NCBI GenBank assembly: GCA_905221605.1
Contig: CAJNDS010002768.1
Location: forward strand, 968,035 to 1,032,034
DNA length: 64,000 bases
Direction: 5' to 3'
Source of the DNA: Symbiodinium natans
Taxonomy: Eukaryota > Sar > Dinophyceae > Suessiales > Symbiodiniaceae
Shown here: in pieces, positions 54,936 to 64,000 of the stretch
Position numbering within the stretch: position 1 is the stretch's first letter
Layout of the letters: each line of letters starts with the position of its first letter
The notes under the pieces: model-generated
Seen by the model: the letters and a program-made list of their open reading frames with translations, nothing else
Told to the model about the DNA's origin: nothing
Database searches by the model: none
Made by a program: the position numbers and the translations under genes

Positions 54936-57350
54936 CTTGGGCGCCATTTCTCACGGGGCACCACGGGGGAGATCACAGGTAGGGTGCCTAGGCTTACTGT
55001 GGGCAAGCTCGGGCAAGCTGAAACTTGTAAGAACTTTAACCAACAGCTCCATGAGTTTGCTGCAGATGGGCTCTGTGATGACAAGTATGAGCTCTTTGGC
55101 AATGGCATGCGGAAAGTAGCGGTGTCCATGTTGGGGACTGTACAGACCAGAAATGTTCCGGCTTGGCAAGTGGGGCGTGAGGAATACCTTGAACAGCTTA
55201 GTCGGGACAAGCGGGAGGCAGCGGCACGGTCACCGTTAGGCTTTCAGTCTGAGGAGTATAAAACGGCATGTAAGATGTCAAAACGAGCTGTGAAACGGTT
55301 GATAAACCAGTGGTGGAATGAAAAGGCTCGCAGTATACAAGAAATGGTAGATGCAAAGGATCATAACTATCAGTTTGCAGCCTACAGGGAATTGAGGCAG
55401 ATTTTTGTTGGAGGACACAGAAAAGCGGGGAAACTGCGGGGCCAGCATGGGGCCTTGCTGCTAACTAAGTCGGAAAGGGTGGACAGATGGCAACAATATT
55501 TCTTTGACCTGCTAAATGTGCCAACACAAGTGGAGCAGGCTGAGATGAATGGTATCAGTTGGAAGGTTCCGGAGGTGTCTCTTGCAGAGACGCCTACTAT
55601 CAAGGAGACTATTGCTGCCATACAGAGACTAAAAAAAGGGCAAAGCATCAGGGCCGGATGGAGTTGTAGCTGAAATTCTTATGTCACTAGATCCCACCAA
55701 TGTACGAATACTACATGAGTTCTACTGCCGTATTTGGGAGGGGCTCGAAGAACTCCCGAAGGAATGGCGTGCGTCCTATCTGGTCCCCTTGCCCAAAAAG
55801 GGCGATCTTACCTTGTGTAAGAATTGGCGAGGTATCCTCTTGGCATCCATTCCGGGGAAGGTCTACGCGCGTATCCTCAACGCCAGGCTATATAAATATG
55901 CAGAAGAGGCAGGATTGTTGCCAGAGGCACAATGTGGATTTAGAGCGGGGCGTGGTGTCATTGATGCTATCTTCTGCCTTAAAAATGGAAATGGAGCTTG
56001 CGGCGTATAGACATCACCCGAAATATGTACTCTTCGTGTTGAGGCAGGCTATCGGCCTCGTTTGAATTGGGTGCTGGGTTGGGGCAGGGATGTTGTCTGG
56101 CGCTTTTGCTGTTTAACATTTTTCTTGCAGCAGTCTTCGAAGCGTGGCAGGCCAAGTCGGGAGGTGGGGTTGTCTGGCAGACTCGCGTTGATGTGGTGTT
56201 GCATCATCGTGAAACTTTCGACAAGCGTACCACGTGGCAGGCCCTTACACTCGAAGAACTATCGTACGCAGACGATGCGGCCCTTATTTCCAGCTCATTG
56301 TTACAACTACGGGAAACGGCGCAGAAGTTCCAAGCACACCTCGGGTTATGGGGCGTTACATTGTCGGTGGAAAAAGCAAAAGCACTCACAACGGAGGCGG
56401 GCGAGCAGTCTGCTATTGCAGTTGAAGAGTTTGACGGCTTTGATGACATAGAGTTTTGTAAGGAATTTGAGTACCTTGGGGTGACTGTGGACGGGACTAC
56501 AAATGGGGATAGGGCTGTGTTTGCACGCATACATAAGGCACGGAAGGCATTCTGGGCCCTCAACTCGTCCGTCTGGAGTCTAAAGCAGCTATCTATTGGG
56601 ACAAAGGTGCGTGTGTTTCGTGCATGTGTTATGTCGGCATTGCTCTTTGGGGCCGAGCTTTGGACCCCTACGTTCGTGGCGCGAAAGGCTCTAGAGCGGG
56701 TGTACCGTATTTGGTTACGAAGACTGGCCAACTTTGGGCTGCGAAAGCAGTGGGAGCATAGCGTGTCTAACGCTGACCTACGGGCCTGGCTGGGGGTGCC
56801 TCCCATTCTGCAGGTAGTGCGACAATGCAGGTTGCGCTGGTTGGGGCATGTTGGGCGTATGCAGGAGCATCGGTTACCAAAGCAGATATTGTTCGGACCC
56901 TTACCGGAGGAATTGGGGTATAGGCAGCCTGGACATCAGGCGGGCAAACGGTTGAGGGAAGAATTTTTGAGCGACCTGGCTGCAATTGATGTGCATCAAC
57001 AGGGCTGGCTACAGTTTTGCAACACGGATGGCGGTCGAGCTAAATGGGCGGAAAAAAGCAGGGAAATTGGGTTTTGGTTCATGCCTTTGGAAGTTGATCC
57101 AACAAAGCCGACGCCGGACAGAAAAGTCGACAGGGCCATTGCGAATTCCGCCTAAGTCACGGCCAAGTATTGCGCAACGCTGGGCCAGGGCGGATGAAGT
57201 TTTTCGGGATAAGTTCCTGGTAGGATCGGCTTTTCTCCGTCTTGAGGAGCAGCTTGGAGGCCGGGAGGGGCTGTTGGCAAAATTTGTCTCCCAAATTGAG
57301 TCACTGTTGGAAACCAACAACTTCTCGTCGTTCGAGGACGCAGTGGTCTG
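54936..57350 (+). pseudogene. Reverse transcriptase of copy 8, motif A deleted
   Basis: Frames contain LRGQHGALLLTKSERVDRW; after a shift near 55,670, LVPLPKKGDLTLCKNWRGIL and AQCGFRAGRGVIDAIF. The sequence then passes from KYVLFV straight to LGAGLGQGCCLALLLFN (motif B), so the catalytic Phe-Val-Asp-Leu-Val-Lys-Ala-Tyr-Asp block (about 130 bases) is missing near 56,040. Motif C SYADDAALIS, LSVEKAKALTT, FEYLGVTVDG and CRLRWLGHVGRM follow without break to 57,155. The RT is inactive. Confidence 0.88.
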
Positions 57351-58004
57351 AGGGATTGGAAATGGAAGCGGACCTGGGGCTGTTCCGGGTGCTGTTTTAT
57401 TCTGCCTTGTTGAGGTGGGAAGCGTGGGGTACTAAGAATCCACAGCCAGAACACACTGGGGTCACGCCACGTAGGATTCGCCAAAAGAGTAGACAACCGG
57501 CCTGGTATCTTGCAAAGGTCTCCGAAGCGACGCAAGAGGATGCGATACTCAATCCTATGCTGAGGGTGCAGAGTAAGGACTGGAACAAAAAAAGTGCGGG
57601 TTGGAGTTGGGGCATATGTCTGTGATATGCCGGGGTGCGGACAACGCTACTCCACTCGTAAAGGTTTGTCGCGTCACAAACTTTTGTCGCGCACAGGCGG
57701 TACGTTCCGGGAGGCGGGGTTCCATTGCAATATCTGTCCAAGAAGTTTCTCCAACGAAGTGTGGCTTACCCGACACAAAAATTTTGAACATGGAGCTTGT
57801 CGACACCCGTATACGTGCCCTTTCTGTATGGGAGTTTGGGGTGGAAAGGCGGCAATTCGCCTACACATAGCGGCTGACCACAAGTTTACTCAAAATCAGT
57901 TCCCAATGCAATGCCCCGTATGCGTTCAAATGGGTCAGGGAGGTGACATGTTCCGAACGGTGCGCCGTTTCAAGTATCATTTAAAACAAGTACATCTGGG
58001 TTGA
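57351..58004 (+). pseudogene. Linker and four C2H2 zinc fingers of copy 8
   Basis: A shifted frame carries HTGVTPRRIRQKSRQPAWYL, the linker seen in copies 2 and 9. The frame from 57,594 gives the clearest finger set in the window: CDMPGCGQRYSTRKGLSRHK, CNICPRSFSNEVWLTRHKNF, CPFCMGVWGGKAAIRLHIAA and CPVCVQMGQGGDMFR...FKYHLKQVH. Cys/His spacing is C2H2 throughout. It probably binds nucleic acid during target selection or priming. Confidence 0.82.
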
Positions 58005-58069
58005 GCTTGTCACCAAGCTGCGCAATGCGCAGTGCCTCTTGGCTCAGATAGGGTGGACAGTTCGGAGCC

Positions 58070-58554
58070 ATGGCAAACGTGGAAGAACGACTTCAACAGT
58101 TAGAAACCCAAGTTGATGGTGTTGCGCGCCTGGCCTCGGCCATGGCAAAGGGTACTGGGCTGGAAGGGTGGTTGTATGCTTCGGTACGGGGGCGTTCAAA
58201 GAGAGCGTTCTGGACTGCCCACGTCAGTGGGAAACTTGGGCGGAAGCAGCCAGGTTGGCAAAGGCAGAGGGGGGTGCTGCGAGCGGTGCGGCGGGGACTG
58301 GCAATGAGGGCGGCAGGCCACCGCCGCTCAAAATGCAGTTGTTCACAAAGGTGGTGGAACAGTTGGTCCGGCAGGGTGTGGGTGAGCCGGTTGAAAGCAC
58401 GCTGCGACACACACCGCAGACGGCGGTTGAATCTGCGTGTTGCAAGAAACCCGAAGCAACGGACGGTTCGTCCAGTCATATTTACGATCTCCTTCAAAGG
58501 AAACGTCGAAGGATTGGCGGCACGAGGTGCTCTCGACAGCCAGACAGTTCGTGA
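58070..58554 (+). pseudogene. ORFX of copy 8, frameshifted and shortened
   Basis: It starts ATG with MANVEERLQQLETQVDGVAR and AMAKGTG, then shifts near 58,155 to MVVCFGTGAFKESVL, LKMQLFTKVVEQLVRQGVGE and TPQTAVESACCKKPE. It ends early at 58,554. A diverged Arg-rich remnant (GRAPRGKGRALRRL) lies in another frame near 58,640-58,685. Confidence 0.7.
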
Positions 58555-59077
58555 TGCTACTTACCGGGGGTTCTGCGTCGGGAGGTCCTCTCAAGCTTGG
58601 GGCACACTGAAACGGAGATCCAGGACCCGCTCCCCCCGCGGCCGCGCCCCCCGCGGCAAGGGTCGCGCCCTTCGAAGGCTTTTTAAATTGACTCGCCGAA
58701 TTACCTCGCGTTTGGCTTCTGGTAACTCGTTTGGCATCCTTTTTGCACGCTTGTCATCGTGTAGTGTCCCATTCGGAGAGGGGTGGCAACTTCTCAATTA
58801 GCATGTTGTCTTTTTGTCGTTGTGACTCTCAGGTTTTGGAGAAGGCTCACGGGGGCCGTGGGCGTGAATGCTGAACTGGGAAACGGGGGCGTCCTCGGGC
58901 GTCAATCCTAGGTAGGCTTCATGCCGACAGCAAGTTCGGGTTGGCAGCAAGTTCTTGCTGTTTTCTATTGCTACCGCGCAGGAAACAGAAGTTCGAACAC
59001 AGTCGGCAGATTGTCTCCGTCCACTTGTGAATTCCGGACAGGGAATGAGCAAGTAGACAACTTACCGACAGGGGCAC

Positions 59078-60500
59078 GTGCTACAGTGGGGACGTTGGAA
59101 TGTTAGAACTTTACACTCGCAACTTAAGGTGACTGCTATGGGGCAAGTGGAAGTTGAAGGGAAAGACCCAATGAAAATTGTGGACGTTTGTAGGGAATTA
59201 TCGGACCGTGGTGATGTGCTTGCGAAAAATCTCGGGAGTTGGGACAAGGCTTCAAAGGGAACGCTCGGTCTCCAATGACAAAGTCAGGGCCTGGCTGGTG
59301 GGGGTACCTAAAGTTGCTGACCAGGTGAGGCAGGTACGGCTACGGTGGCTGGGTCATGTGGGCCGTGTGCCAAACCTTCGATTGCCAAAGCGAGTACTAT
59401 TTGGAGTATTACCTGATGGGGTGGGAACTCCCAGAAGACCAGGTTTACAGTCGGGTATCAGACTCAGGGATGCATTTGCAAAAGATCTAGAGGTGTCCGG
59501 TATTGGCAGACAGGGGTGGCTCCAGTTTTCTGTAACTCGGAAATAAGGAATGTGCTGTGTGGTTTAAGCCCTTTCCGGTGTGTGCGCAACAGGAATTGCC
59601 AGACAGGAGCAAGGAAAGGAGTCAAATTCGGGCTGGGGAGGTCAAACGGAAGCTTAGTATTAAGGACAGATGGGAAAAAGCGGAAAAGCAGATCAAAACA
59701 TCACTTGCTCCGAAGTCGGCTTTTCTGCAAATTGAGGCTGAGATTGGTGGCAGGGAACCCCTGATTGCTCGGCTAAAGGAGGTACTGACATCTATTGGAG
59801 ACTACTGGGAATACGACAGCGTTGAGTCGCTGTGTGCGGATGTGTTAAAAGAATGGAGCGGGAGACTGGACACGGTTGCAGATTTGGTTGGCACTCTTCC
59901 GTCTCGTGTTGAGGACGTCAGTTAAGAGGGAATTGACTGCTAACCATCTAACAGAAAACCGGGAACGAACGGGTGTTACTCCTCGCAGGATTAGGCGCAA
60001 ACAAAAACCTCCAGCTTGGCGTGTGATGCAGACAGAACAGGCTGCAGCATTAATGGAAAGCCCGTTACGTGTGCGTACGAAATATTGGGACCAAAACAGG
60101 ACCAAGGGGGTGGAGGATGGTTTATACAAGTGCAACTTTCCGGGATGTACCTGCAGTTACACTACCAAAATGGGGCTGGCGACACACAAGCGCGTTACAC
60201 ACAAAGAAGGAACCTTCAGACTGGCTGGTTTTAATTGCCCGCGCTGTGTGCGCAGCTTTGATAGCAGCAAGGCTTACCAGACACGTTAACTATGAACACG
60301 GGGTGTGTCGCAGGCCGCACATTTGCCCTTTCTGTAATGGATACTGGCCGGGTGAGTTTTCTCTACGTTTGCACGTAGCAGCGGATCACAGGTTTGAGCC
60401 AACAACTTCCCGATGCCATGCCCCGTCTGTGTACAACAGGGTTTGGGTGGGGGGGTGTTTAGAAGTGTGCGTCATTTCAAGTATCACATCAAACAGGTTC
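59078..60500 (+). pseudogene. Fused endonuclease start and RT tail with fingers (copy 9)
   Basis: LQWGRWNVRTLHSQLKVTAM is the endonuclease N-terminus. It breaks after VCRELSDRGDV and continues, in shifted frames, with CLRKISGVGT, QVRLRWLGHVGRVP, GRQGWLQF, then ERTGVTPRRIRRKQKPPAWR and fingers CNFPGCTCSYTTKMGLATHK, CPRCVRSFDSSK, CPFCNGYWPGEFSLRLHVAA. The join lies in GATGTGCTTGCGAAAAATC, which copy 5 also has at 48,366, so the deletion probably used short matching sequence. No RT activity is possible. Confidence 0.82.
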
Positions 60501-60608
60501 ACAAACGATAGACGTATGGCTCTGCGGAACCAGACATGGAATACCCTGCAGGCATCTTTGTTCAAGCTGCAAACAGCAACGTAGACAACGCTAAACGTCT
60601 CTGGGAGT

Positions 60609-61223
60609 ATGTCAGATGTGGAAGCACGACTGGCGGCTGTGGAAGACCATCTTGGGTCTGTATCCAAGTTGGCAGCGGCGACAGCCAAGCAGCAGGGCAA
60701 GGAGCGGACGGGCCGCCTGGTGGTTGTTTTCGCAACGGGAGGGTTCAAAGAGAGGGTGTTGGAAATCCTGCGCCAGTGGGACGCAGGGGCGGCTGCTTTT
60801 AAGAAAGCGGAGGGCGGTCAAGATGGCGAGGGAGGGCGTGTTTCGGCGGCGAGCTCTGGTGCGGGCGAAGGGCTCAAATACCAAAGCATATACACCTTCA
60901 TTTTTAACCTCCTTTTACAACCGAACCTCGAAGGACTGGCTGCTAGAGCAGCGCTCCAAAGCACAACTGCCAGGCAAGCTGTGCAGAAAAAAGGAAGTGT
61001 CTGGCCTGAGTGTGGCATTAAGCCTGCCAGGTTCGCCCCTGGAAAGTATCACAGAGAGGTTCTTCAGTTTCAAGGATACTCGGAGGAGGAGCAAATGGGG
61101 TATTTCAAAGGAAAGAAAAGTGGTAAGGGTGGGGGCCGGGATGGGAGCAATGTCGTGCCTGGGAAGCGTGCAGCCTCGCATCGGCTGTCCGTTTCCGCCC
61201 CGAGGGATGCCAAGCGCCGCTAA
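60609..61223 (+). CDS. ORFX of copy 9, open but internally shortened
   Basis: An open frame of 204 codons from ATG (MSDVEARLAAVEDHLGSV), with KERTGRLVVVFATGGFKERV, a Gly/Ser spacer, then FIFNLLLQPNLEGLAARAAL, IKPARFAPGKYHREVLQFQG, YFKGKKSGKGGGRDGSN and a tail ending RDAKRR. Compared with copy 5, the Val-Glu-Gln-Leu...Gly segment (about 110 bases after LKYQ) is deleted. The deletion keeps the frame, so the coiled coil and basic tail remain in one open protein. Confidence 0.75.
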   Translation: MSDVEARLAAVEDHLGSVSKLAAATAKQQGKERTGRLVVVFATGGFKERVLEILRQWDAGAAAFKKAEGGQDGEGGRVSAASSGAGEGLKYQSIYTFIFNLLLQPNLEGLAARAALQSTTARQAVQKKGSVWPECGIKPARFAPGKYHREVLQFQGYSEEEQMGYFKGKKSGKGGGRDGSNVVPGKRAASHRLSVSAPRDAKRR

Positions 61224-61339
61224 AGCTGGGCCCTTTAACTGCAATTGGAGCTGTCTGTGTTGGAGGGTTTGGGGAGTTTAAAGTGGGGTGTGGGAACTGT
61301 GGTGGTGATCTTCCAGTGGGGGATTGATGATGATTCAGT

Positions 61340-61407
61340 GTCGGTGCCGTTTGACCTGACTAACAGTCGGTGCCGCCCGGCTGGGATAAGTCGGTACCGT
61401 CCGGCTT
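61340..61407 (+). ncRNA. Triple hairpin with URCCGY hexaloops (copy 9)
   Basis: GTCGG/TTGAC closing TGCCGT (two G-T pairs); CAGTCGG/CCGGCTG closing TGCCGC (one G-T pair); AAGTCGG/CCGGCTT closing TACCGT. Changes relative to copy 5 keep the pairing. Confidence 0.85.
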
Positions 61408-61879
61408 GTCCATTTTTTTCTCTCACATTTGTTTCTTTGTGGGGTGTGGTCTTTGTTGTATGAGCTGGATGAAGGGGTTCAATGGGGTCCCCCTTGAGGT
61501 GGATTCGGAGGTAGGATGGCTGTGGTCTTTGTGGTCCTCTTGTTGGTGCTTAAATTTGGGGTTTGTGGGTGCTGGGGTATTCCCCTGCCTCCTTGTGGTC
61601 CTGAGTTTTTGGGGTGTGTTGCGTGAGTGTGTGTGTGGCTTGTTTTGTAGCATGGTCTCTGTCCGCTGAACAGTTTTGGTCGGTCGGAGTTGAAGTGGCG
61701 TGGGGTGGGGTGCTTGGACGGGCCTTGCCCTACTATCATTTTTGACAAAGACCGACGCAGTTTTGGGTTTTCACAGTTTTGTATTTTCCTGGGATGATAG
61801 GCCTAACGGCCTGGCCCACGTGGCTACATCCTCTTCCAGGCTTGGGGCCGGATAATGTTGCTCTGTCTTTAGTATGGGG

Positions 61880-62032
61880 CACCCCCCCCCCCCCCCCCCC
61901 CAAACAAATTTGGACCCTCTATAAACGCGTGGCCCGGCGACCCCCCCAAACAAATTGGGGGGGGGGGGGACCGCCCTCAGGGCCTCAAGCCTTTAGGACC
62001 TCAAGGCCTGAAGCTTTCCAGCCTTTAAGATT
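61880..62032. other. C-run and G-run, low complexity
   Basis: A C-run at about 61,882-61,900 and a G-run at 61,957-61,970, with AACAAATT(T/G) phrases beside both runs. No gene. Confidence 0.6.
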
Positions 62033-62700
62033 CCTGGAGCCCAAGGCCCTCGGGGCCTCAAGCCTTACTGCGTAAGCCCTTAACCCAAAACACAAACCCT
62101 CAAAAAAAAATCATCCGAAAAAAACTTGGTATTATAGAGGGTAGCCAGACAAACTTACTAAAAACAGTCTGACCGGCCCGTGGGCTACCTATCACAAAAT
62201 TTGTTTGGGGCCTCGTTTCGTAATGAATTTCCATTAGGCTTTACATAGGATTGGCCGGGCTTAGATTTCTGGATTCTCCGCGCTCTGGCTCTTTAAGGTT
62301 CCTGGAGCCCAAGCCCTCAGGGCTTCAAGCCTTACTGCGAAAGCTCTTAACCCAAAACACAAACCCTCAAAAAAAAATCATCCGAAAAAAACTTGGTATT
62401 ATAGAGGGTAGCCAGACAAACTTACTAAAAACAGTCTGACCGGCCCGTGGGCTACCTATCACAAAATTTGTTTGGGGCCTCGTTTCGTAATGAATTTCCA
62501 TTAGGCTTTACATAGGATTGGCCGGGCTTAGATTTCTGGATTCTCCGCGCTCTGGCTCTTTAAGGTTCCTGGAGCCCAAGCCCTCAGGGCTTCAAGCCTT
62601 ACTGCGAAAGCTCTTAACCCAAAACACAAGCCCTTAAAAAAAAAAACGTCCGGAAAAAACTTGTGATAATAGCGGGTACCCTGAACAAACTCGGTTCGCA
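62033..62700. repeat. 267-bp tandem repeat, 2.5 copies
   Basis: CCTGGAGCCC recurs at 62,033, 62,301 and 62,568, a period of 267-268 bases. Copies one and two are almost identical; the third breaks off after about 100 bases (near 62,690) and diverges. The unit contains an A-run, TCCGAAAAAAACTTGGTATTA and CCGGCCCGTGGGCTACC. No ORF. It could be a local satellite seed or tandem SINE-like units. Confidence 0.88.
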
Positions 62701-62739
62701 GAATAAATTTTCGAAACTTGTGATTATAGACCCTCCTTA

Positions 62740-64000
62740 TACTAAAAGCAGTCCAACATTAGGGGTCCAGGGTCTTCCTGTCTGCAAACAGGGCACAACC
62801 CCTTCATCTGCCCATGCCAGACACCTGGTATCAGCCTGACTAGCTGGTGCTTGGTTTTTTCTTTTGTCCAGGACCGTACTGTATCTTCCGAGATTAGCGA
62901 CCATTTGAGCCAGCAGCCAAGGGTGAAGGCTCCCCCTGGCGGCCTGAGTTCTAAGCTCACATGGAAGCGCCGGTCTGGAGTTGGGGTGGGGAACATGGAA
63001 CGTTCGTGCGTTTGGTAGTTGCGTGAAGGTTGGGGAGTCCGGGGAGCTTCGCGTGGAGGGAGACGTGGTTAAACCGGAGGAGTTTTGTCGCGTAGGCCAA
63101 TCTTTCGTTGTGCTGTTTATCTGAAACTAGGTGGAAAGGGGAGGGTGAGGTTCGGCTTGGGGAGTACTGGATTTTGTTCTCAGGGCTGGAGCCGGAGGCA
63201 CCTCGTTCTATTCAAGGAGTGGGTATTGCTTTGAATGCGGACATGCGCAAGGCGTGGGAGAGGGCGGATTGTTTTTGTGCGTTTGGGGGCAGTCGTTTGC
63301 TGCATATCAAACTTAAACTTCAGGGCAGGCTGGTGAACGTTATTTCGGTATACGCTCCTACTTTCAAGGCTGAAGAAATTGAAAAGGACCAGTTCTACAG
63401 GGATTTGGAGGCGATGGTGGCATCTGCAAGTTCAGGCGAGCCGGTTTTTGCGATGGGCGATTTTAATGCGCAGGTGGGTCGGCGTAGAGAGGAAGGAGAG
63501 ACAGCGCAGTGCTCAGACAGCGATGAATGAAAATAGGCAACGGTTGCTGTCCACGAGGGCCTTTGAAGGTTGCGGGGACTTGGTTTGATCACAAGCATTA
63601 TGGAACCTGGATGCACAACAAAACCAAGCTGTGGCACCATATCGATCATGTGTTGGCTCCGGCTAAATGGATGCGATGGGTCATGGGATGTGGCTGTTAA
63701 ACCTGGGATTGTCTTTGACACGGACCACAGGCTTGTCAAGCTTAAGTTGCGCGTACCGCCAAAGGCGTACTGGCCTTGTCGAAACGGGAATCACAGTCAT
63801 AAGCAAATGCAAGTCCAAGGGTGGCCCGAAAACTTGAATGTGCAGCTGCTGCGACAGCCGGAAGTCTCCCGACAGCCGGAAGTCTCCCGACAGTTTAACG
63901 AGAAACTAGAGGAACTCGCAGAGGACATGTTACTGGATGAGTATGAGCTTTGGGTGCGGGCTGTACGTTTGGTGGGGAAGGAGGTGCTGGGAACTTCAGA
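62740..64000 (+). mobile_element. LINE-like element, copy 10, start of a diverged relative (cut by window end)
   Basis: Endonuclease sequence begins at about 62,987 and the element is still running at 64,000. The leader (62,740-62,980) does not show the ribozyme-like start of copies 2 and 8. The protein is related to, but more diverged than, copies 2 and 8. Confidence 0.7.
62987..64000 (+). pseudogene. AP endonuclease domain of copy 10, frameshifted, partial
   Basis: WGTWNVRAFGSCVKVGESGE (Asn) is followed by a shift near 63,100; CCLSETRWKGEGEVRLGEYW (Glu); VISVYAPTFKAEEI (Tyr); FAMGDFNAQVGRR (Asp and Asn); a shift near 63,525; HYGTWMHNKTKLWHHIDHVL (Asp/His); a shift near 63,690; and FDTDHRLVKLKLRVPPKAYW (final Asp-His). 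All nuclease residues are present, spread over four frames. A perfect 17-18-base direct duplication (CAGCCGGAAGTCTCCCGA) lies at about 63,856-63,891. The RT is beyond the window. Confidence 0.85.

Larger units (their letters stand above)
53806..58912 (+). mobile_element. Main-family LINE-like element, copy 8, near full length
   Basis: About 5.1 kb with leader, endonuclease, RT (palm motif A deleted), zinc fingers and ORFX. The 3'UTR is shorter and diverged and lacks clear hexaloop hairpins. Its 3' boundary is uncertain: a degenerate TAGGCTTCATGCCG at 58,913 may be the old boundary motif. Confidence 0.78.
58923..61837 (+). mobile_element. Main-family LINE-like element, copy 9, internally deleted
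   Basis: A leader hairpin CAGCAA/TTGCTG closing GTTC (58,945-58,960) is followed by the start of the endonuclease. At about 59,214 the sequence jumps to the RT thumb (CLRKISG), removing most of the nuclease and the whole RT palm. Fingers, a shortened ORFX, hexaloop hairpins and the terminal hairpin AGGCC/GGCCT (61,799-61,812) follow. The end is AGGCTTGGGG (61,838), and the next sequence is not an element leader. Confidence 0.8.

Noticed and set aside
58030-58060. Dinoflagellate spliced-leader relic (CTTGGCTCAGATAG)
   Set aside because: Only a TTGGCTCA core matches; the upstream CCGTAGCCATTT part is absent.

Overview
The window looks like nuclear DNA of a photosynthetic dinoflagellate. The evidence is a light-harvesting chlorophyll a-c binding protein (LHC) gene fragment with a non-canonical GC-AG intron, plant/alveolate-type TTTAGGG telomere-like arrays, very low gene density, long microsatellites and two 100-N scaffold gaps. 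The genus cannot be told from the sequence.

Layout. Bases 1-30,360 are almost gene-free. They hold polypyrimidine, GA, CA and CT microsatellites, interstitial telomere-like arrays that switch strand (2.5-5.3 kb), a perfect 38-bp palindrome (853-890), one weakly coding-like stretch (1.1-2.1 kb) and decayed retroelement relics (8.6-10.4 kb). At 30,364-30,929 lie two LHC exons that run into a long CA-rich microsatellite and a gap. From about 31.8 kb to the end (64,000) the sequence is a head-to-tail pile of non-LTR (LINE-like) retrotransposons. Every RT-bearing copy is on the plus strand, and nearly all carry frameshifts or deletions.

Element architecture. By comparing copies, the main family reads 5'-(HDV-like ribozyme-shaped leader and covarying hairpins)-(AP endonuclease, reverse transcriptase and C2H2 zinc fingers)-(separate small basic ORF, here called ORFX)-(3'UTR with three hairpins that share a URCYGY hexaloop)-(terminal hairpin)-3'. 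ORFX lies downstream of the RT, the reverse of the usual LINE order. A second family (42,388-46,307) has the same order, unrelated 3'UTR sequence and intact RT and ORFX reading frames.

Most interesting result. At several element boundaries the same short sequence AGGCTTGCGATGA recurs. It is identical to the LHC exon 2 codons for R-L-A-M-M, and at one boundary (42,358-42,387) the LHC match runs 30 nt into the exon. The second-family element interrupts that same exon and is flanked by a 5-bp duplication (GCATG), after which the LHC exon resumes (46,308). One short copy (50,300-51,967) is flanked by a perfect 15-bp repeat that contains a variant of the motif. I infer a family of LINE-like elements that insert at an LHC gene sequence, and into copies of that site regenerated at each insertion, building a tandem array. 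That inference rests on reading the sequence by eye and needs alignment to test.
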